From positions 186,001 to 250,000 of the forward strand of contig CAVTVA010000003.1 in assembly GCA_963738185.1 (NCBI GenBank): DNA of 64,000 nt. The letters run 5' to 3'. Below are positions 36,983 through 46,146 of the stretch, piece by piece (position 1 is the stretch's first letter; every line of letters begins with the position of its first letter). The notes under the pieces were generated by a model. The model did no database searches, was not told where the DNA came from, and saw only the letters and a program-made list of their open reading frames with translations. The stretch comes from AP-15 sp963738185 (GTDB lineage Bacteria; Pseudomonadota; Alphaproteobacteria; ATCC43930; CGMCC-115725). The position numbers and the translations under genes were made by a program.

Positions 36983-38514
36983 CCAGCTCGGTCGGCGGCC
37001 CCTGGGGCGGCGGCTATGTGACCGACGTGCCCTATATTCCGGGCTATTATCGGCACCAGTCGCCGCTGCATCTCAACCTCGCCTGTCTGCTTGGCGGCGT
37101 GGCCGGGATCGAAATCGGCCGCGGCACACCGCTTTCATATCTGGAGCTCGGCTGCGGCCATGGCTTTGGCGCGCTGGCGCTCGCCGCGTGCAACCCGTCC
37201 TGGCAGGTGACCGGCGTCGATTTCAACCCGGCTCACATCGCCGCCGCGCACGCCATGGCGGCCGAGGCCGGGATCGCCAATGCCCGATTTATCGAGGCCG
37301 ACTTCTCCACGCTCGCCGACCGGCCGCGCGCGGATGAGGTGCCGCAGGCCGACGTCGCCACGCTTCACGGTTTGTGGAGCTGGGTGACCGATCCGGTCCG
37401 CGCCGGGATCGTCCGCCTGATCGATGCCAAGGTTCGGCCGGGCGGGGTCGTGCATGTCAGCTACAATTCGCTCCCGGCCTGGCAGACGGCGCTCGGCATG
37501 CAGCGCCTGGTGAGCGAAGCCGGGGGGAGGCTGGCCGCGCCGAGCGACCGGCAGGCCCAGGCCGGGTTGGAAATCGTGCGGGCGCTGGCCGCGGCAAAGG
37601 CGCATCACCTAACAGGGTCGCCTTTTGTCGACTCCTTGCTGGAGCACGCTAAGCACGGCCATTCGTCCTATCTGGCGCATGAATACATGAACCAGGCGTG
37701 GCGGCCCTGCTTTCACGCCGATCTTGTCGCGGCGCTGGCGCCGGCCAAGCTCGATTGGGCAGGGTCCGCGCTGCTGCTCGAAAATTTTTCCCCGCTCACC
37801 CTGTCGGATGAAATCCGCACGGTCTCCGCCCGGTTCGACGACCCGGTCATGCGCGAGCTGATCAAGGACATGTGCCTGCCGCGCGGCCTGCGCCAGGATG
37901 TGTTTGTGCGCGGCGCGCGCCGCCTGCGCCCCGAGCAGCGCGACGCCGCGCTGGGCGATGTCGTTCTCGGCCTGTTGTGCCCCGAGCCGCAGTTCAGCTG
38001 GGAATTCGAGGTGCCGTCCGGTCAGGCGACGCTCGACCGCGGCTTTTTCGGCCCGATCGTTGCGGCGCTCGATCATGGCCCGCGGCGGGTGCGCGACCTG
38101 CTCGACCTGCCGGGCCTGCCGCGGCGCGACAATCCGGGCGAGCTCGTCGGCATGCTGGTCGGCACCGACCAGGCGCTGCCGATGCTCGCACCCCCCGGCG
38201 AGCCGGACCCGCAGGTGGCCCGGTTCAACCGAGTGGCGGCAAAGCGGCTCGCACATTCCGGGAACCTCGACAGCGGCATCGCGCTTGCCGCTTCCGGCAC
38301 CGGGGCGCCGCTGCCCTGCACGATGCTTGATCTGTTTGTGGCCGCGCGCCTTGGGGAGGAGCACAGGCCCGATCCCGCGGGTTGGGCCGCGACACTTGGC
38401 GCCGCGCGGCCGGAAGCGGAGCAGCAGCGGCTGCGCCAATTCATCGACCGGCTGATCGTCGAACGCGCCCCGGTCTGGCGCCGCCTCGGCGGGCTTGCCA
38501 GCGCCGCGCCGTGA
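36979..38514 (+). CDS. SAM-dependent methyltransferase with regulatory domain, inside the T6SS operon
   Basis: This 511-residue protein has a class I methyltransferase domain in its first third. Motif I is LELGCGHGFGALALAACNP, followed by GVDFNPAHI, and HGLWSWVTDP is characteristic of this subgroup. A long C-terminal half follows, beginning near NSLPAWQTALGMQRLV, and resembles the methyltransferase regulatory domain family. TTG start in a TTGA overlap with tssG, and the kinase gene begins 42 nt after its stop, so it belongs to the operon. The substrate is unknown. Context suggests modification of a T6SS component or effector, which is inference. I do not know this gene from the rhizobial imp operons. 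Confidence 0.85.
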   Translation: MTSSVGGPWGGGYVTDVPYIPGYYRHQSPLHLNLACLLGGVAGIEIGRGTPLSYLELGCGHGFGALALAACNPSWQVTGVDFNPAHIAAAHAMAAEAGIANARFIEADFSTLADRPRADEVPQADVATLHGLWSWVTDPVRAGIVRLIDAKVRPGGVVHVSYNSLPAWQTALGMQRLVSEAGGRLAAPSDRQAQAGLEIVRALAAAKAHHLTGSPFVDSLLEHAKHGHSSYLAHEYMNQAWRPCFHADLVAALAPAKLDWAGSALLLENFSPLTLSDEIRTVSARFDDPVMRELIKDMCLPRGLRQDVFVRGARRLRPEQRDAALGDVVLGLLCPEPQFSWEFEVPSGQATLDRGFFGPIVAALDHGPRRVRDLLDLPGLPRRDNPGELVGMLVGTDQALPMLAPPGEPDPQVARFNRVAAKRLAHSGNLDSGIALAASGTGAPLPCTMLDLFVAARLGEEHRPDPAGWAATLGAARPEAEQQRLRQFIDRLIVERAPVWRRLGGLASAAP

Positions 38515-38556
38515 GCAGCCCGATCGGGTGCGGCGGCTTCATGCTATATCGTGCCG

Positions 38557-40320
38557 ATGCCTGATCCGGATTCCCGCTCACACCCGCCGGAAAATGGCGA
38601 AGCAACGCGTCTCTCCCCGTCGCCGGCGGCGCCGGCCACGGTGCTGCAGCCGGGGGCCGTCCTCGGCAACACCTATGTCATCGAGGCGCTGCTCGGCCGG
38701 GGCGGCATGGGCGAGGTATACCGCGCGACCCATGCCGAGCTCGGCACCGAGCACGCGATCAAAATCATGCTGCCGAGCCTCGCCGACGACCCGAAGATCG
38801 TCCAGCTGTTTCGCGAGGAGGCGCGCAAGCTCGGCCGCGTCAACAACGATGCGATCGTCAATTACGAGGGGTTTTTCCGCGACGAGCACGGGCTGCGCTA
38901 TCTGGTCACCGAGTTTGTCCACGGCGAATCCTTGGCGCAGATTCTGCGGCGCAGGCGCCTCGAGCCGGACGAGGTGCTGCGGTTGCGCGACCGGCTGGCC
39001 TCCGGCCTTGCCGCGGCGCATGAGATGGACATCGTCCACCGCGACGTGTCGCCGGAAAACATCCTGCTGCCCGAGGGCCGGGTCGATCGCGCCAAGCTGA
39101 TCGATTTCGGCATCGCCAAGGCGATGGGCCCGGCAAATGCGACCGTGCTCGGCGGCGAGTTCGCCGGCAAATACTCCTATGTCTCGCCCGAGCAGGTCGG
39201 CCTCTTTGGCGGAGAGGTCGATCTGCGCTCGGACATCTACAGCCTCGGCCTGGTGCTCGCGACCGCCGCGATCGGCTTTGGCAAAAAGCTCGATATGGGC
39301 TCTTCGCCAGCGACGATGATCGCTGCACGCCAGCTTGCGCCCGATCTGTCGGAGGTGCCGGCGCCGCTGCGCCGGTTCATCGCCCCGATGCTGGCGCCCC
39401 GGCCCGACGACCGCCCGCCCTCGATGCGCGCCTTGCCGGGGGCTGCCGGCGATCATCTACGAGCCTCGGTCACGGGGTCGGCCACCGTCCCGGTGCGGTC
39501 AGCAAAGCGGCGCGCCTTCCTGGCGCTCGCGGCGGTCGCCGGCGCGATCGTGCTGATTGTCGCCGCGCTAGCGCTCGTCCGCATGCTAGCCCCGCCGCCC
39601 TCGATCGACCGGCTGCGCGCCAGCCTTGCGGCAGCAACCGCCGGCTATCAATGCGCATCGCTCGATTACACGCTCGGCCCGGACCGGTCCGCGCGCATCT
39701 CGGGCTATGCGGCAACACCCGCGGATATCGACCGGCTGCGCCACGCGGTGGACGGCATCGGCGGCCTTGCCAAGGTGGATTTCGCCGTGGGCCTTCGCGC
39801 CTGGCCCTATTGCGAGGCGCAGGCGATCCTGCGGCCGCTGGTGCAGCGCCTGCCGCGGGTTGCCGCAAGCGTTTCGCTCGCTCCCCCAGGGGGCGGGGCA
39901 GGGGGCGCGGCGCGTCTCGGCCAGCCGCTCTACGTCGATGTGCGCGCGCCGAGCTTCGACGGGTTTATCTACATCGATTACTTCGACAGCGAAGGCGACG
40001 TGCTCCACCTGTTGCCCAACAGCGAGGACCGGCTGAACTTCAGGCCGGCGCAAAATCACCTGGTGCTGGGCAAGCCGCCTCTGGCGCGATGCTGGATCCT
40101 GGGCGGCCGCACCGGCGAACAGCTGATCACCTTGGTCGCCACCGCCGAGCCGCTGTTCCCCAACCGGCGGCCAGAAGTCGAGAACGCGCGCGATTATCTT
40201 GAGGCCCTGTCGCAGGCGATCGCGATGTTGCCTGCCGGGCACAGCACCGCGGCAACCGATTTCTTTCCGCTGGAGGCCGCATCGCCCGTTGCGCCTCGCA
40301 CTACCGGCTGCCGCTCGTAA
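38557..40320 (+). CDS. ppkA: T6SS Ser/Thr protein kinase PpkA with C-terminal DUF4384
   Basis: This 587-residue Hanks-type kinase has all key elements: glycine loop GRGGMGEVYRA, AIKIML lysine, HRDVSPENILL near residue 160, DFGIAK near 182 and a KYSYVSPEQ activation segment. One transmembrane helix (about 321-345, AVAGAIVLIVAALALV) places the C-terminus in the periplasm. There DUF4384 (about 465-550, PLYVDVRAPSFDGFIYIDYF) could sense a signal. It should phosphorylate the TagH pathway, opposed by PppA. An in-frame GTG at 38551 is an alternative start. It is the last gene of the tssA operon. Confidence 0.9.
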   Translation: MPDPDSRSHPPENGEATRLSPSPAAPATVLQPGAVLGNTYVIEALLGRGGMGEVYRATHAELGTEHAIKIMLPSLADDPKIVQLFREEARKLGRVNNDAIVNYEGFFRDEHGLRYLVTEFVHGESLAQILRRRRLEPDEVLRLRDRLASGLAAAHEMDIVHRDVSPENILLPEGRVDRAKLIDFGIAKAMGPANATVLGGEFAGKYSYVSPEQVGLFGGEVDLRSDIYSLGLVLATAAIGFGKKLDMGSSPATMIAARQLAPDLSEVPAPLRRFIAPMLAPRPDDRPPSMRALPGAAGDHLRASVTGSATVPVRSAKRRAFLALAAVAGAIVLIVAALALVRMLAPPPSIDRLRASLAAATAGYQCASLDYTLGPDRSARISGYAATPADIDRLRHAVDGIGGLAKVDFAVGLRAWPYCEAQAILRPLVQRLPRVAASVSLAPPGGGAGGAARLGQPLYVDVRAPSFDGFIYIDYFDSEGDVLHLLPNSEDRLNFRPAQNHLVLGKPPLARCWILGGRTGEQLITLVATAEPLFPNRRPEVENARDYLEALSQAIAMLPAGHSTAATDFFPLEAASPVAPRTTGCRS

Positions 40321-40431
40321 AGCGGGTATCCCTTTGCACGCTCCCGGTCACCGCGGCGGTTGACTTCGGCTTTGGCGCGGGCAACGGTTCGGGCAGTCCG
40401 CACCGAGCTCATGCCTATAGGGAGCCCGAGG

Positions 40432-41469
40432 ATGAAATTGGCGATCGCGCTCAGGGTCTCGCCCACCACCGGGATCGATATGGAGCTGGTGGCCGAGGCG
40501 GAGCGGCTCGGCTACGCGGCGGTGTGGTGCGGCGAAGCCTATGGCACCGACGCGGTGTCGCCGGTCGCCTGGGTCTTGGCGCGGACCACGCGCATCAAGG
40601 CCGGCACCAGCATCATGCAGATGGCCGCGCGCACCCCCGCCTGCGCGGCGATGACCGCGATGACCTTGCAGGCGCTCTCCGGCAACCGGTTTTTGTGCGG
40701 CATCGGGCCGTCCGGGCCGCAGGTGGTCGAGGGCTGGCACGGCGTGCCGTTCGGCAAGCCGCTCGCCCGCACCCGCGAATACATCGCGATCATCCGCCAG
40801 ATATTGGCGCGCAAGGCGCCGCTCGAATTCGCCGGCGAGCACTATCAAATCCCGTATGCCGGGCCGGGCGCGACCGGGCTCGGCAAGCCGCTCAGAAGCA
40901 TCATCCACGGCGACCCGAGCCTGAAGATCTACACCGCGGCGGTCGCCCCGGCTGGGCTGCGCACCGCCGGCGAAGTCGCCGACGGCACCTTGCCGTTTTT
41001 CATGTCGCCCGAAAAGGCCGAGGCGGTCACCGGACCGGTGCTTGCCGGCATGGCCAAGGCCGGCCACGGCAAGACCCTCGCGGATTTCGACCTCGCTCCC
41101 TATGTGCGGGTGGCGCTCGGCGACGACATAGCCGCCTGCCGCGACGCGATCCGGCCCAATTTCGCGCTCTATATCGGCGGGATGGGGGCGCGCTCGAAGA
41201 ATTTCTACAACGATCTGGCCAAACGGATGGGCTACGAGGCGGCGGCAGCAACGATCCAGGACCATTACCTCTCGGGGCGGCGCAAGGAGGCCGAGGCCGC
41301 CGTCCCCGACGCGCTGATCGAGGAGACCTCGCTGATCGGGCCGAAGGAGCGGGTTCGCGACCGGCTGCAGGCCTGGAAAGAGATCGCCAAAGACCACCAG
41401 GTCGGCTCATTGGTGCTGGCTGGAGCCGACGTCGCGGCGTTGCGCGTCGTTGCCGAGGCGGTGCTGTGA
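40432..41469 (+). CDS. LLM-class (luciferase-like) flavin-dependent oxidoreductase
   Basis: This 345-residue TIM-barrel oxidoreductase belongs to the bacterial luciferase-like superfamily. It shows AERLGYAAVWCGEAYGTD, TTRIKAGTSIMQMAARTP, LSGNRFLCGIGPSGPQVVEGWHGVPF and REYIAIIRQIL. It uses reduced FMN or F420; the closest architecture is the F420-type group, but F420 use cannot be inferred here. ATG 40432 follows GGGAGCCCGAGG. It stands alone between ppkA and an unknown gene. Confidence 0.85.
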   Translation: MKLAIALRVSPTTGIDMELVAEAERLGYAAVWCGEAYGTDAVSPVAWVLARTTRIKAGTSIMQMAARTPACAAMTAMTLQALSGNRFLCGIGPSGPQVVEGWHGVPFGKPLARTREYIAIIRQILARKAPLEFAGEHYQIPYAGPGATGLGKPLRSIIHGDPSLKIYTAAVAPAGLRTAGEVADGTLPFFMSPEKAEAVTGPVLAGMAKAGHGKTLADFDLAPYVRVALGDDIAACRDAIRPNFALYIGGMGARSKNFYNDLAKRMGYEAAAATIQDHYLSGRRKEAEAAVPDALIEETSLIGPKERVRDRLQAWKEIAKDHQVGSLVLAGADVAALRVVAEAVL

Positions 41470-41553
41470 GGTGATCGGCCGGCGCGCTCGGCGGTCCGAT
41501 CGCGCGACTGGGCGGCTGATGGCGTTCAGGTTCTAAGCTGGAGGACATCGATC

Positions 41554-42132
41554 ATGACCAGCGTCGATGCAAACCGCGTCGTCCTGACCGGTGAAAATTC
41601 GGTCATTCGTCTCAACGAGGACGACAGCGACGCGTTCACCACCAACGCGACGTTCTGGCGGCTGCTCGCCTCCGGGGCGGGGCCCGGTCATGTCCTCTAC
41701 CTGAAGAGCGAGCTGACGGAGGCGCGCTGGCGAATTTACTCGGACAACATCGCGATGGCGCGCTGGCTGCAATCGACGGTGCTGGGCGCGATCAATGCCG
41801 AGCTGCGCGACCCGACGGTCCCGGTGATCGAGGCGCAATTCAGCAAGTCCGGGGACACCCGCGATTTCTGGACCGAGCGTCTCAAGGCCCGCGGCGAAGA
41901 GATTGCGCTGACCTGGTACCAGCTGGGGGAGCCGTTTCTGGTCCACACCCAGCCCAATGCGATTCCGGGGCGGCCCTATGGCATGTGCACGGTGCTGATC
42001 CCCGCGCTCGGCGCGCGGCTGACCCGCAACGGAATCGAAGCGAAAGGCCGCCCCTGGCCAAGGGATCGCGAAGGCCGTGCCTCCAGCACCAGCGTCCTCG
42101 GGCTGTGCGAAAGCTGGACCGAGGCCGGATAG
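41554..42132 (+). CDS. Conserved hypothetical protein
   Basis: I do not recognise this 192-residue soluble protein. Its composition is protein-like throughout (FTTNATFWRLLASGAGPGHVLYLKSEL, WTERLKARGEEIALTWYQLGEPFLVHTQP, YGMCTVLIPALGARLTRNG), and it has a clean purine-rich ribosome binding site (GCTGGAGGACATCG) before the ATG. It lies 58 nt before a 2OG-Fe dioxygenase gene and may be co-transcribed with it. The alternating hydrophobic strands and the FLVHTQP/GMCTVLIPA segments suggest a mostly beta fold. Confidence 0.7.
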   Translation: MTSVDANRVVLTGENSVIRLNEDDSDAFTTNATFWRLLASGAGPGHVLYLKSELTEARWRIYSDNIAMARWLQSTVLGAINAELRDPTVPVIEAQFSKSGDTRDFWTERLKARGEEIALTWYQLGEPFLVHTQPNAIPGRPYGMCTVLIPALGARLTRNGIEAKGRPWPRDREGRASSTSVLGLCESWTEAG

Positions 42133-42190
42133 GCGCGCCCCGGCGCCAGATGCGTTCAAGCCAGACGCGCTCCAGATCGAGAAGAAGCCA

Positions 42191-42913
<723 letters not shown>

Positions 42914-43461
42914 CGCCGATCGAGACGAATGGTTTCAGACGCGTCAAGCTGCTATTGCAGACCATTACTGATCAGGCAGAATACTGAGCAGCGGCGGTAC
43001 GTCATGCGATGACCCCACAGGCTCGCACCACAGAGAGCCCATAGCGGGCGGTTTACGAACGTGAGGTCGATTAGCAATAGCCTTGACAGCATCTATACAT
43101 TGCTCAAGGCTTGAAAAAACAGCGGATAGAACACCATTTCTCGCGGTTGTCCGGCCGTCATCATCAATATACCAGCAAGTAACCACATTTTGATTATCTT
43201 TACTCGCCGTGATTTAGCAGGATCGGCCGGTATACGTTAGCTTTACGTTCACGAGCATTGATCTGCGCAAACCTATAGCGCGGACAAGCGTGCGGTAGTG
43301 CGTGACTGCAAAGCGAGCAGCGTCGCCAATGTCACGATCCGCAACCCTCTGAATGGAGCTATCGCTGATGGTGACCTTCCGCCGTGAGCAGGCCGGATGG
43401 TCGGATTGCAGCTATTCTACCTTCGCCGAGCCCGAGCGGGTGCGGCGAACTGGTAAGCCGG
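42914..43461. other. Intergenic region with a dioxygenase 3'-end fragment
   Basis: The stretch 42950-43260 is clearly AT-richer than its surroundings. It holds one possible small minus-strand gene (42965-43186). At 43364-43387 lies a 24-bp copy of the dioxygenase 3' end (22 of 24 bases match 42886-42909). Nothing else was recognised. Confidence 0.5.
42965..43186 (-). CDS. Possible small protein, unknown
   Basis: A 73-residue open frame (starts MVTCWYIDDDGRTTARNG) has a balanced amino-acid composition and lies in the AT-rich patch, unlike the GC-driven shadow frames elsewhere. It has a YIDDD motif near the N-terminus and no membrane segment. No Shine-Dalgarno sequence is seen before the ATG. 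It could be a recently acquired small gene or chance. Confidence 0.35.
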   Translation of the reverse strand: MVTCWYIDDDGRTTARNGVLSAVFSSLEQCIDAVKAIANRPHVRKPPAMGSLWCEPVGSSHDVPPLLSILPDQ

Positions 43462-43834
43462 TTAGGGGTGCGCGTGCAACAGGATTTGCGTTGCCGTCCA
43501 AATCATCCCACCGACGGCCAGTGCCGCGGCGATGCCGACCCCGATCACCCATTTGATCAGGCGCAGCTCGAGTTCCGCGAGATCGGTCTTGGTCGCCAGG
43601 TTCGAAAGGTCGAGATCCTGCGCCAGCCGCACCGCGCGCGTGACCGCCTCGGCCTGCGCGTCGGTGAAGCCCGAGGCCTTCAGGTCCTTGACGAGCTCAT
43701 GCGTGTCGAGCGTGCTGATCATCGCCACGGCAATGTAGCGACGTTGCCGGTGCCCGCCTAGCCGAGGGGCTGTTCACGGCGCAAAGGCAGCAGATCCGCG
43801 ATCCCGATGTGCTGGTGCCGGTTCGCCGCGAATA
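43364..43834. repeat. Two displaced fragments of the dioxygenase 3' end
   Basis: The bases encoding the last residues of the 42191 dioxygenase (LVVTFRRE) recur at 43364-43387 (22 of 24 bases) and, more diverged, at 43811-43834 (CTGGTGCCGGTTCGCCGCGAATAA). Each fragment precedes one copy of the DUF1640-like gene. The unit [fragment plus small gene] therefore appears to have been duplicated in tandem. Confidence 0.6.
43462..43722 (-). CDS. Small coiled-coil membrane protein (DUF1640-like), copy 1
   Basis: This protein of about 86 residues starts MISTLDTHELVKDLKASGF, followed by TDAQAEAVTRAV and an amphipathic helix. One transmembrane segment (IGVGIAAALAVGGMIWTATQIL) lies near the C-terminus. 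The layout resembles DUF1640 / CCDC90-type proteins. The in-frame GTG at 43728 is an alternative start. It is a near-identical duplicate of the gene at 43875 but lacks seven residues of the coiled coil (DLRREIA region). Confidence 0.7.
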   Translation of the reverse strand: MISTLDTHELVKDLKASGFTDAQAEAVTRAVRLAQDLDLSNLATKTDLAELELRLIKWVIGVGIAAALAVGGMIWTATQILLHAHP

Positions 43835-43874
43835 ACGCGGCTCTCAGGGAAACCGGACGGCTCCGCGGGATTGG

Positions 43875-44156
43875 CTAGGGGTGCGCGTGCAGCAGGATTT
43901 GCGTCGCCGTCCAAATCATGCCGCCGACGGCCAGCGCCGCGGCGACACCGACACCGATCACCCATTTGATCAGGCGCAGCTCGACCTCGGCGATCTCGCG
44001 CCGCAGATCGGCAATGTCGGTCTTGGTCGCGAGGTTTGAAACATCGAAATCTTGGGCCAGCCGCACCGCGCGCGTGACCGCCTCAGCCTGCGCGTCGGTG
44101 AAGCCCGAGGCCTTCAGGTCCTTGACGAGCTCATGCGTGTCGAGCGTGCTGATCAT
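43875..44156 (-). CDS. Small coiled-coil membrane protein (DUF1640-like), copy 2
   Basis: This protein of about 93 residues is the fuller copy of the tandem pair. The helix contains TKTDIADLRREIAEVELRLI and ends in the same transmembrane segment and tail (TATQILLHAHP) as copy 1. An upstream ATG at 44180 would add eight residues (MSLDCRVA); the shared ATG at 44156 is preferred because both copies have it. DUF1640-type proteins are single-helix, coiled-coil proteins of unclear role. Confidence 0.7.
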   Translation of the reverse strand: MISTLDTHELVKDLKASGFTDAQAEAVTRAVRLAQDFDVSNLATKTDIADLRREIAEVELRLIKWVIGVGVAAALAVGGMIWTATQILLHAHP

Positions 44157-44301
44157 CGCGACGCGGCAATCTAGCGACATTGGCGGCTTCCGCCCAGCCG
44201 GCGCGCGGCTCTGCCGGCCTCGCCGTGACGACGATCAAAGTTATGCGGGCGCCCAGAAGCGGGCTAGGATCGCCGATCAACCAGCGCAGGGAGTTTGCCG
44301 A

Positions 44302-45252
44302 ATGTCGCAGCATCACGTTTTGCGGGCCAGCCCGGAGACCTGCCATTGGGGGTTTTTCGATGCCGGGTTGGCGCCGGTGCTGAGCGTCGCCTCGGGCGAC
44401 ACGGTGACCATCGACAGCGTCTCAGGCGGGCCCGATATCCTGCCTTCCGACAGTCGCTTTGACATTTTGCCCGAGCACCGGGCAATTCACGACGCGGTCG
44501 AGCCGCGGCTCGGCGCGCACATCTTGACCGGCCCGATTGCGGTCGAGGGGGCAGAGCCCGGCGACACCCTGGCGATCGAGATCCTGACCATCGACCCTCG
44601 GCAAAATTGGGGCTACACGCGGATTCGCCCGCTCAGCGGCACCCTGCCCGAGGATTTCCCGGTGCGGCGCACCTGGCACACCGCGATCGACCGGCAGCGC
44701 GGCATCGCGACCGTGCCGTGGGGCGCCGAGATCGAGCTTGCCCCATTTTTCGGTGTCATGGGGGTGGCGCCGCCGCCGGTCTACGGGGCGGTGACCTCGG
44801 TCGTGCCGCGCGAGTTCGGCGGCAACATGGATTTGAAGGAATTGACCGCCGGCACCACCCTCTACCTGCCGGTGTGGACCCCGGGCGCCTTGTTTTCGGC
44901 CGGTGACGGCCACGGCGTGCAGGGCGACGGCGAGGTTTGCGTGACCGCGCTCGAAACCGCCTTGACCGGCACTTTTCGTCTCAATCTACACAAGGGCACC
45001 GGCATCGACCTGCCGCGCGCCGAGACGCCGACGCATCTGATCACGATGGGCTTCAACGAAGACCTTGACGACGCCGCCAAGACCGCGCTGCGCCAGATGA
45101 TCACCCTGATCGGCGAGCGCATCGGGCTCGGGCGCGAGGACGCCTACATGTTCTGCAGCCTCGCTGTCGACATGCGGGTGACCCAGCTGGTCGACGGCAA
45201 CAAGGGCATCCACGCGATGCTGCCCAAGCGCTATGTCAACGGCCGGAATTAG
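44302..45252 (+). CDS. Acetamidase/formamidase family protein
   Basis: This 316-residue FmdA/AmdA-type amidase hydrolyses small amides such as formamide or acetamide to the acid and ammonia. It shows CHWGFFDAGLAPVLSVASGDTV, EGAEPGDTLAIEIL, FFGVMGVAPPP, PREFGGNMDLKELTAGTTLYLPV and GDGHGVQGDGEVCVTALET. The conserved Asp/His/Glu metal ligands of the family lie in the last two blocks. No amide transporter or urease-type genes adjoin it. Confidence 0.9.
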   Translation: MSQHHVLRASPETCHWGFFDAGLAPVLSVASGDTVTIDSVSGGPDILPSDSRFDILPEHRAIHDAVEPRLGAHILTGPIAVEGAEPGDTLAIEILTIDPRQNWGYTRIRPLSGTLPEDFPVRRTWHTAIDRQRGIATVPWGAEIELAPFFGVMGVAPPPVYGAVTSVVPREFGGNMDLKELTAGTTLYLPVWTPGALFSAGDGHGVQGDGEVCVTALETALTGTFRLNLHKGTGIDLPRAETPTHLITMGFNEDLDDAAKTALRQMITLIGERIGLGREDAYMFCSLAVDMRVTQLVDGNKGIHAMLPKRYVNGRN

Positions 45253-45279
45253 GCGTCCGGCGGCTAGGACGAGTTGCCG

Positions 45280-46044
45280 ATGACCGCGGCCACAGTCCCC
45301 GCGGAGCTGCTCGATCCGCTGGTCGCCTATTTCCGTCCGCAGCGGGTCATCCTGTTCGGCTCCGCGGCCCGCGGCGAGGCCGGCCCGGACAGCGACCTCG
45401 ACCTGCTCGTCATCGTCGATGACGACACCCCGGCCGAGAAGCTGACCATCTCGGCCGGGTTCGAGGCGCGTCGGTCCTATAGCGAGGCGGCCGACGTTTT
45501 TCCGGTGCGGGCCGCCACCTTCGAGCGCAACCGCACGATCGTCGGCACGCTGGCGGCCGAGGCCGATATAGACGGGATCGTCGTCTACGGGCCGCCCTTG
45601 GAGCCTCCCGCGATGCGAACCCCGGACCCGAGTGCCCGCTGGGCAGCCGTCGAGCGCTGGCTCGCCGTCGCCGAGCGCGACCGCGAGGCGGTGTTGGTTG
45701 TTTTGTCCTCGAGTTCGGCGTTGCATGGCATTGCCGCGTTTCATTGCCAGCAGGCGGTCGAAAAACTGCTGAAGGGATTTCTCGTTCTCGCCCGCAAACG
45801 GTCGCGCAAAACCCATTCCTTATCTGAGCTGGGCGCCATGGCCGAGGCCAGCTTTCCCGACATCGCCGAGCATGTCGCCGCGGCAAAAGACTGGAGCAAA
45901 TGGGCGGTCGAGTACCGCTACCCCTCGGAGCAGGGCGCTGCCGCACCCGAGCCCGACGAGCAGGAATTGCGCCGCGCTCTGACGGTGATCGAAGCGCTGG
46001 CCACTCGCCTGCGCGCCGAGCGTCCGCAGAATTCCGACGCCTGA
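45280..46044 (+). CDS. Fused nucleotidyltransferase-HEPN (MNT-HEPN) protein
   Basis: This 254-residue protein joins two domains that usually occur as separate toxin-antitoxin subunits. Residues 8-110 are a minimal nucleotidyltransferase with GSAARGEAGPDSDLDLLV (Gly27-Ser28, Asp39, Asp41). Residues 120-245 are a HEPN domain with IAAFHCQQAVEKLLKGFL and RSRKTHSLSEL. Arg174-x4-His179 fits the RX4-6H RNase motif of HEPN toxins, although the His alone is also common in non-toxic HEPN proteins. In two-gene systems the MNT partner adenylylates the HEPN toxin. Fusion may give built-in control. ATG 45280 is preferred over TTG 45274. Confidence 0.82.
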   Translation: MTAATVPAELLDPLVAYFRPQRVILFGSAARGEAGPDSDLDLLVIVDDDTPAEKLTISAGFEARRSYSEAADVFPVRAATFERNRTIVGTLAAEADIDGIVVYGPPLEPPAMRTPDPSARWAAVERWLAVAERDREAVLVVLSSSSALHGIAAFHCQQAVEKLLKGFLVLARKRSRKTHSLSELGAMAEASFPDIAEHVAAAKDWSKWAVEYRYPSEQGAAAPEPDEQELRRALTVIEALATRLRAERPQNSDA

Positions 46045-46067
46045 AAACGCCGCGATCGCGGTGGCGC

Positions 46068-46085
46068 GAATTAGAAAGCAAGCGC
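46068..46085 (+). promoter_or_regulatory. Ada-box-like sequence upstream of ada
   Basis: GAATTAGAAAGCAAGCGC at 46068-46085, about 60 nt before ada, resembles the enterobacterial Ada operator (AAT followed by AAAGCGCAA-type sequence). Methylated Ada binds such boxes to switch on its own operon. The match is imperfect and unsupported by a second copy. Confidence 0.3.
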
Positions 46086-46146
46086 CGGATAGAGCCGGGC
46101 CATTGCCTGCGCCATGTTACGCCCGTGAACGAGAGAGGAGCGGGTG

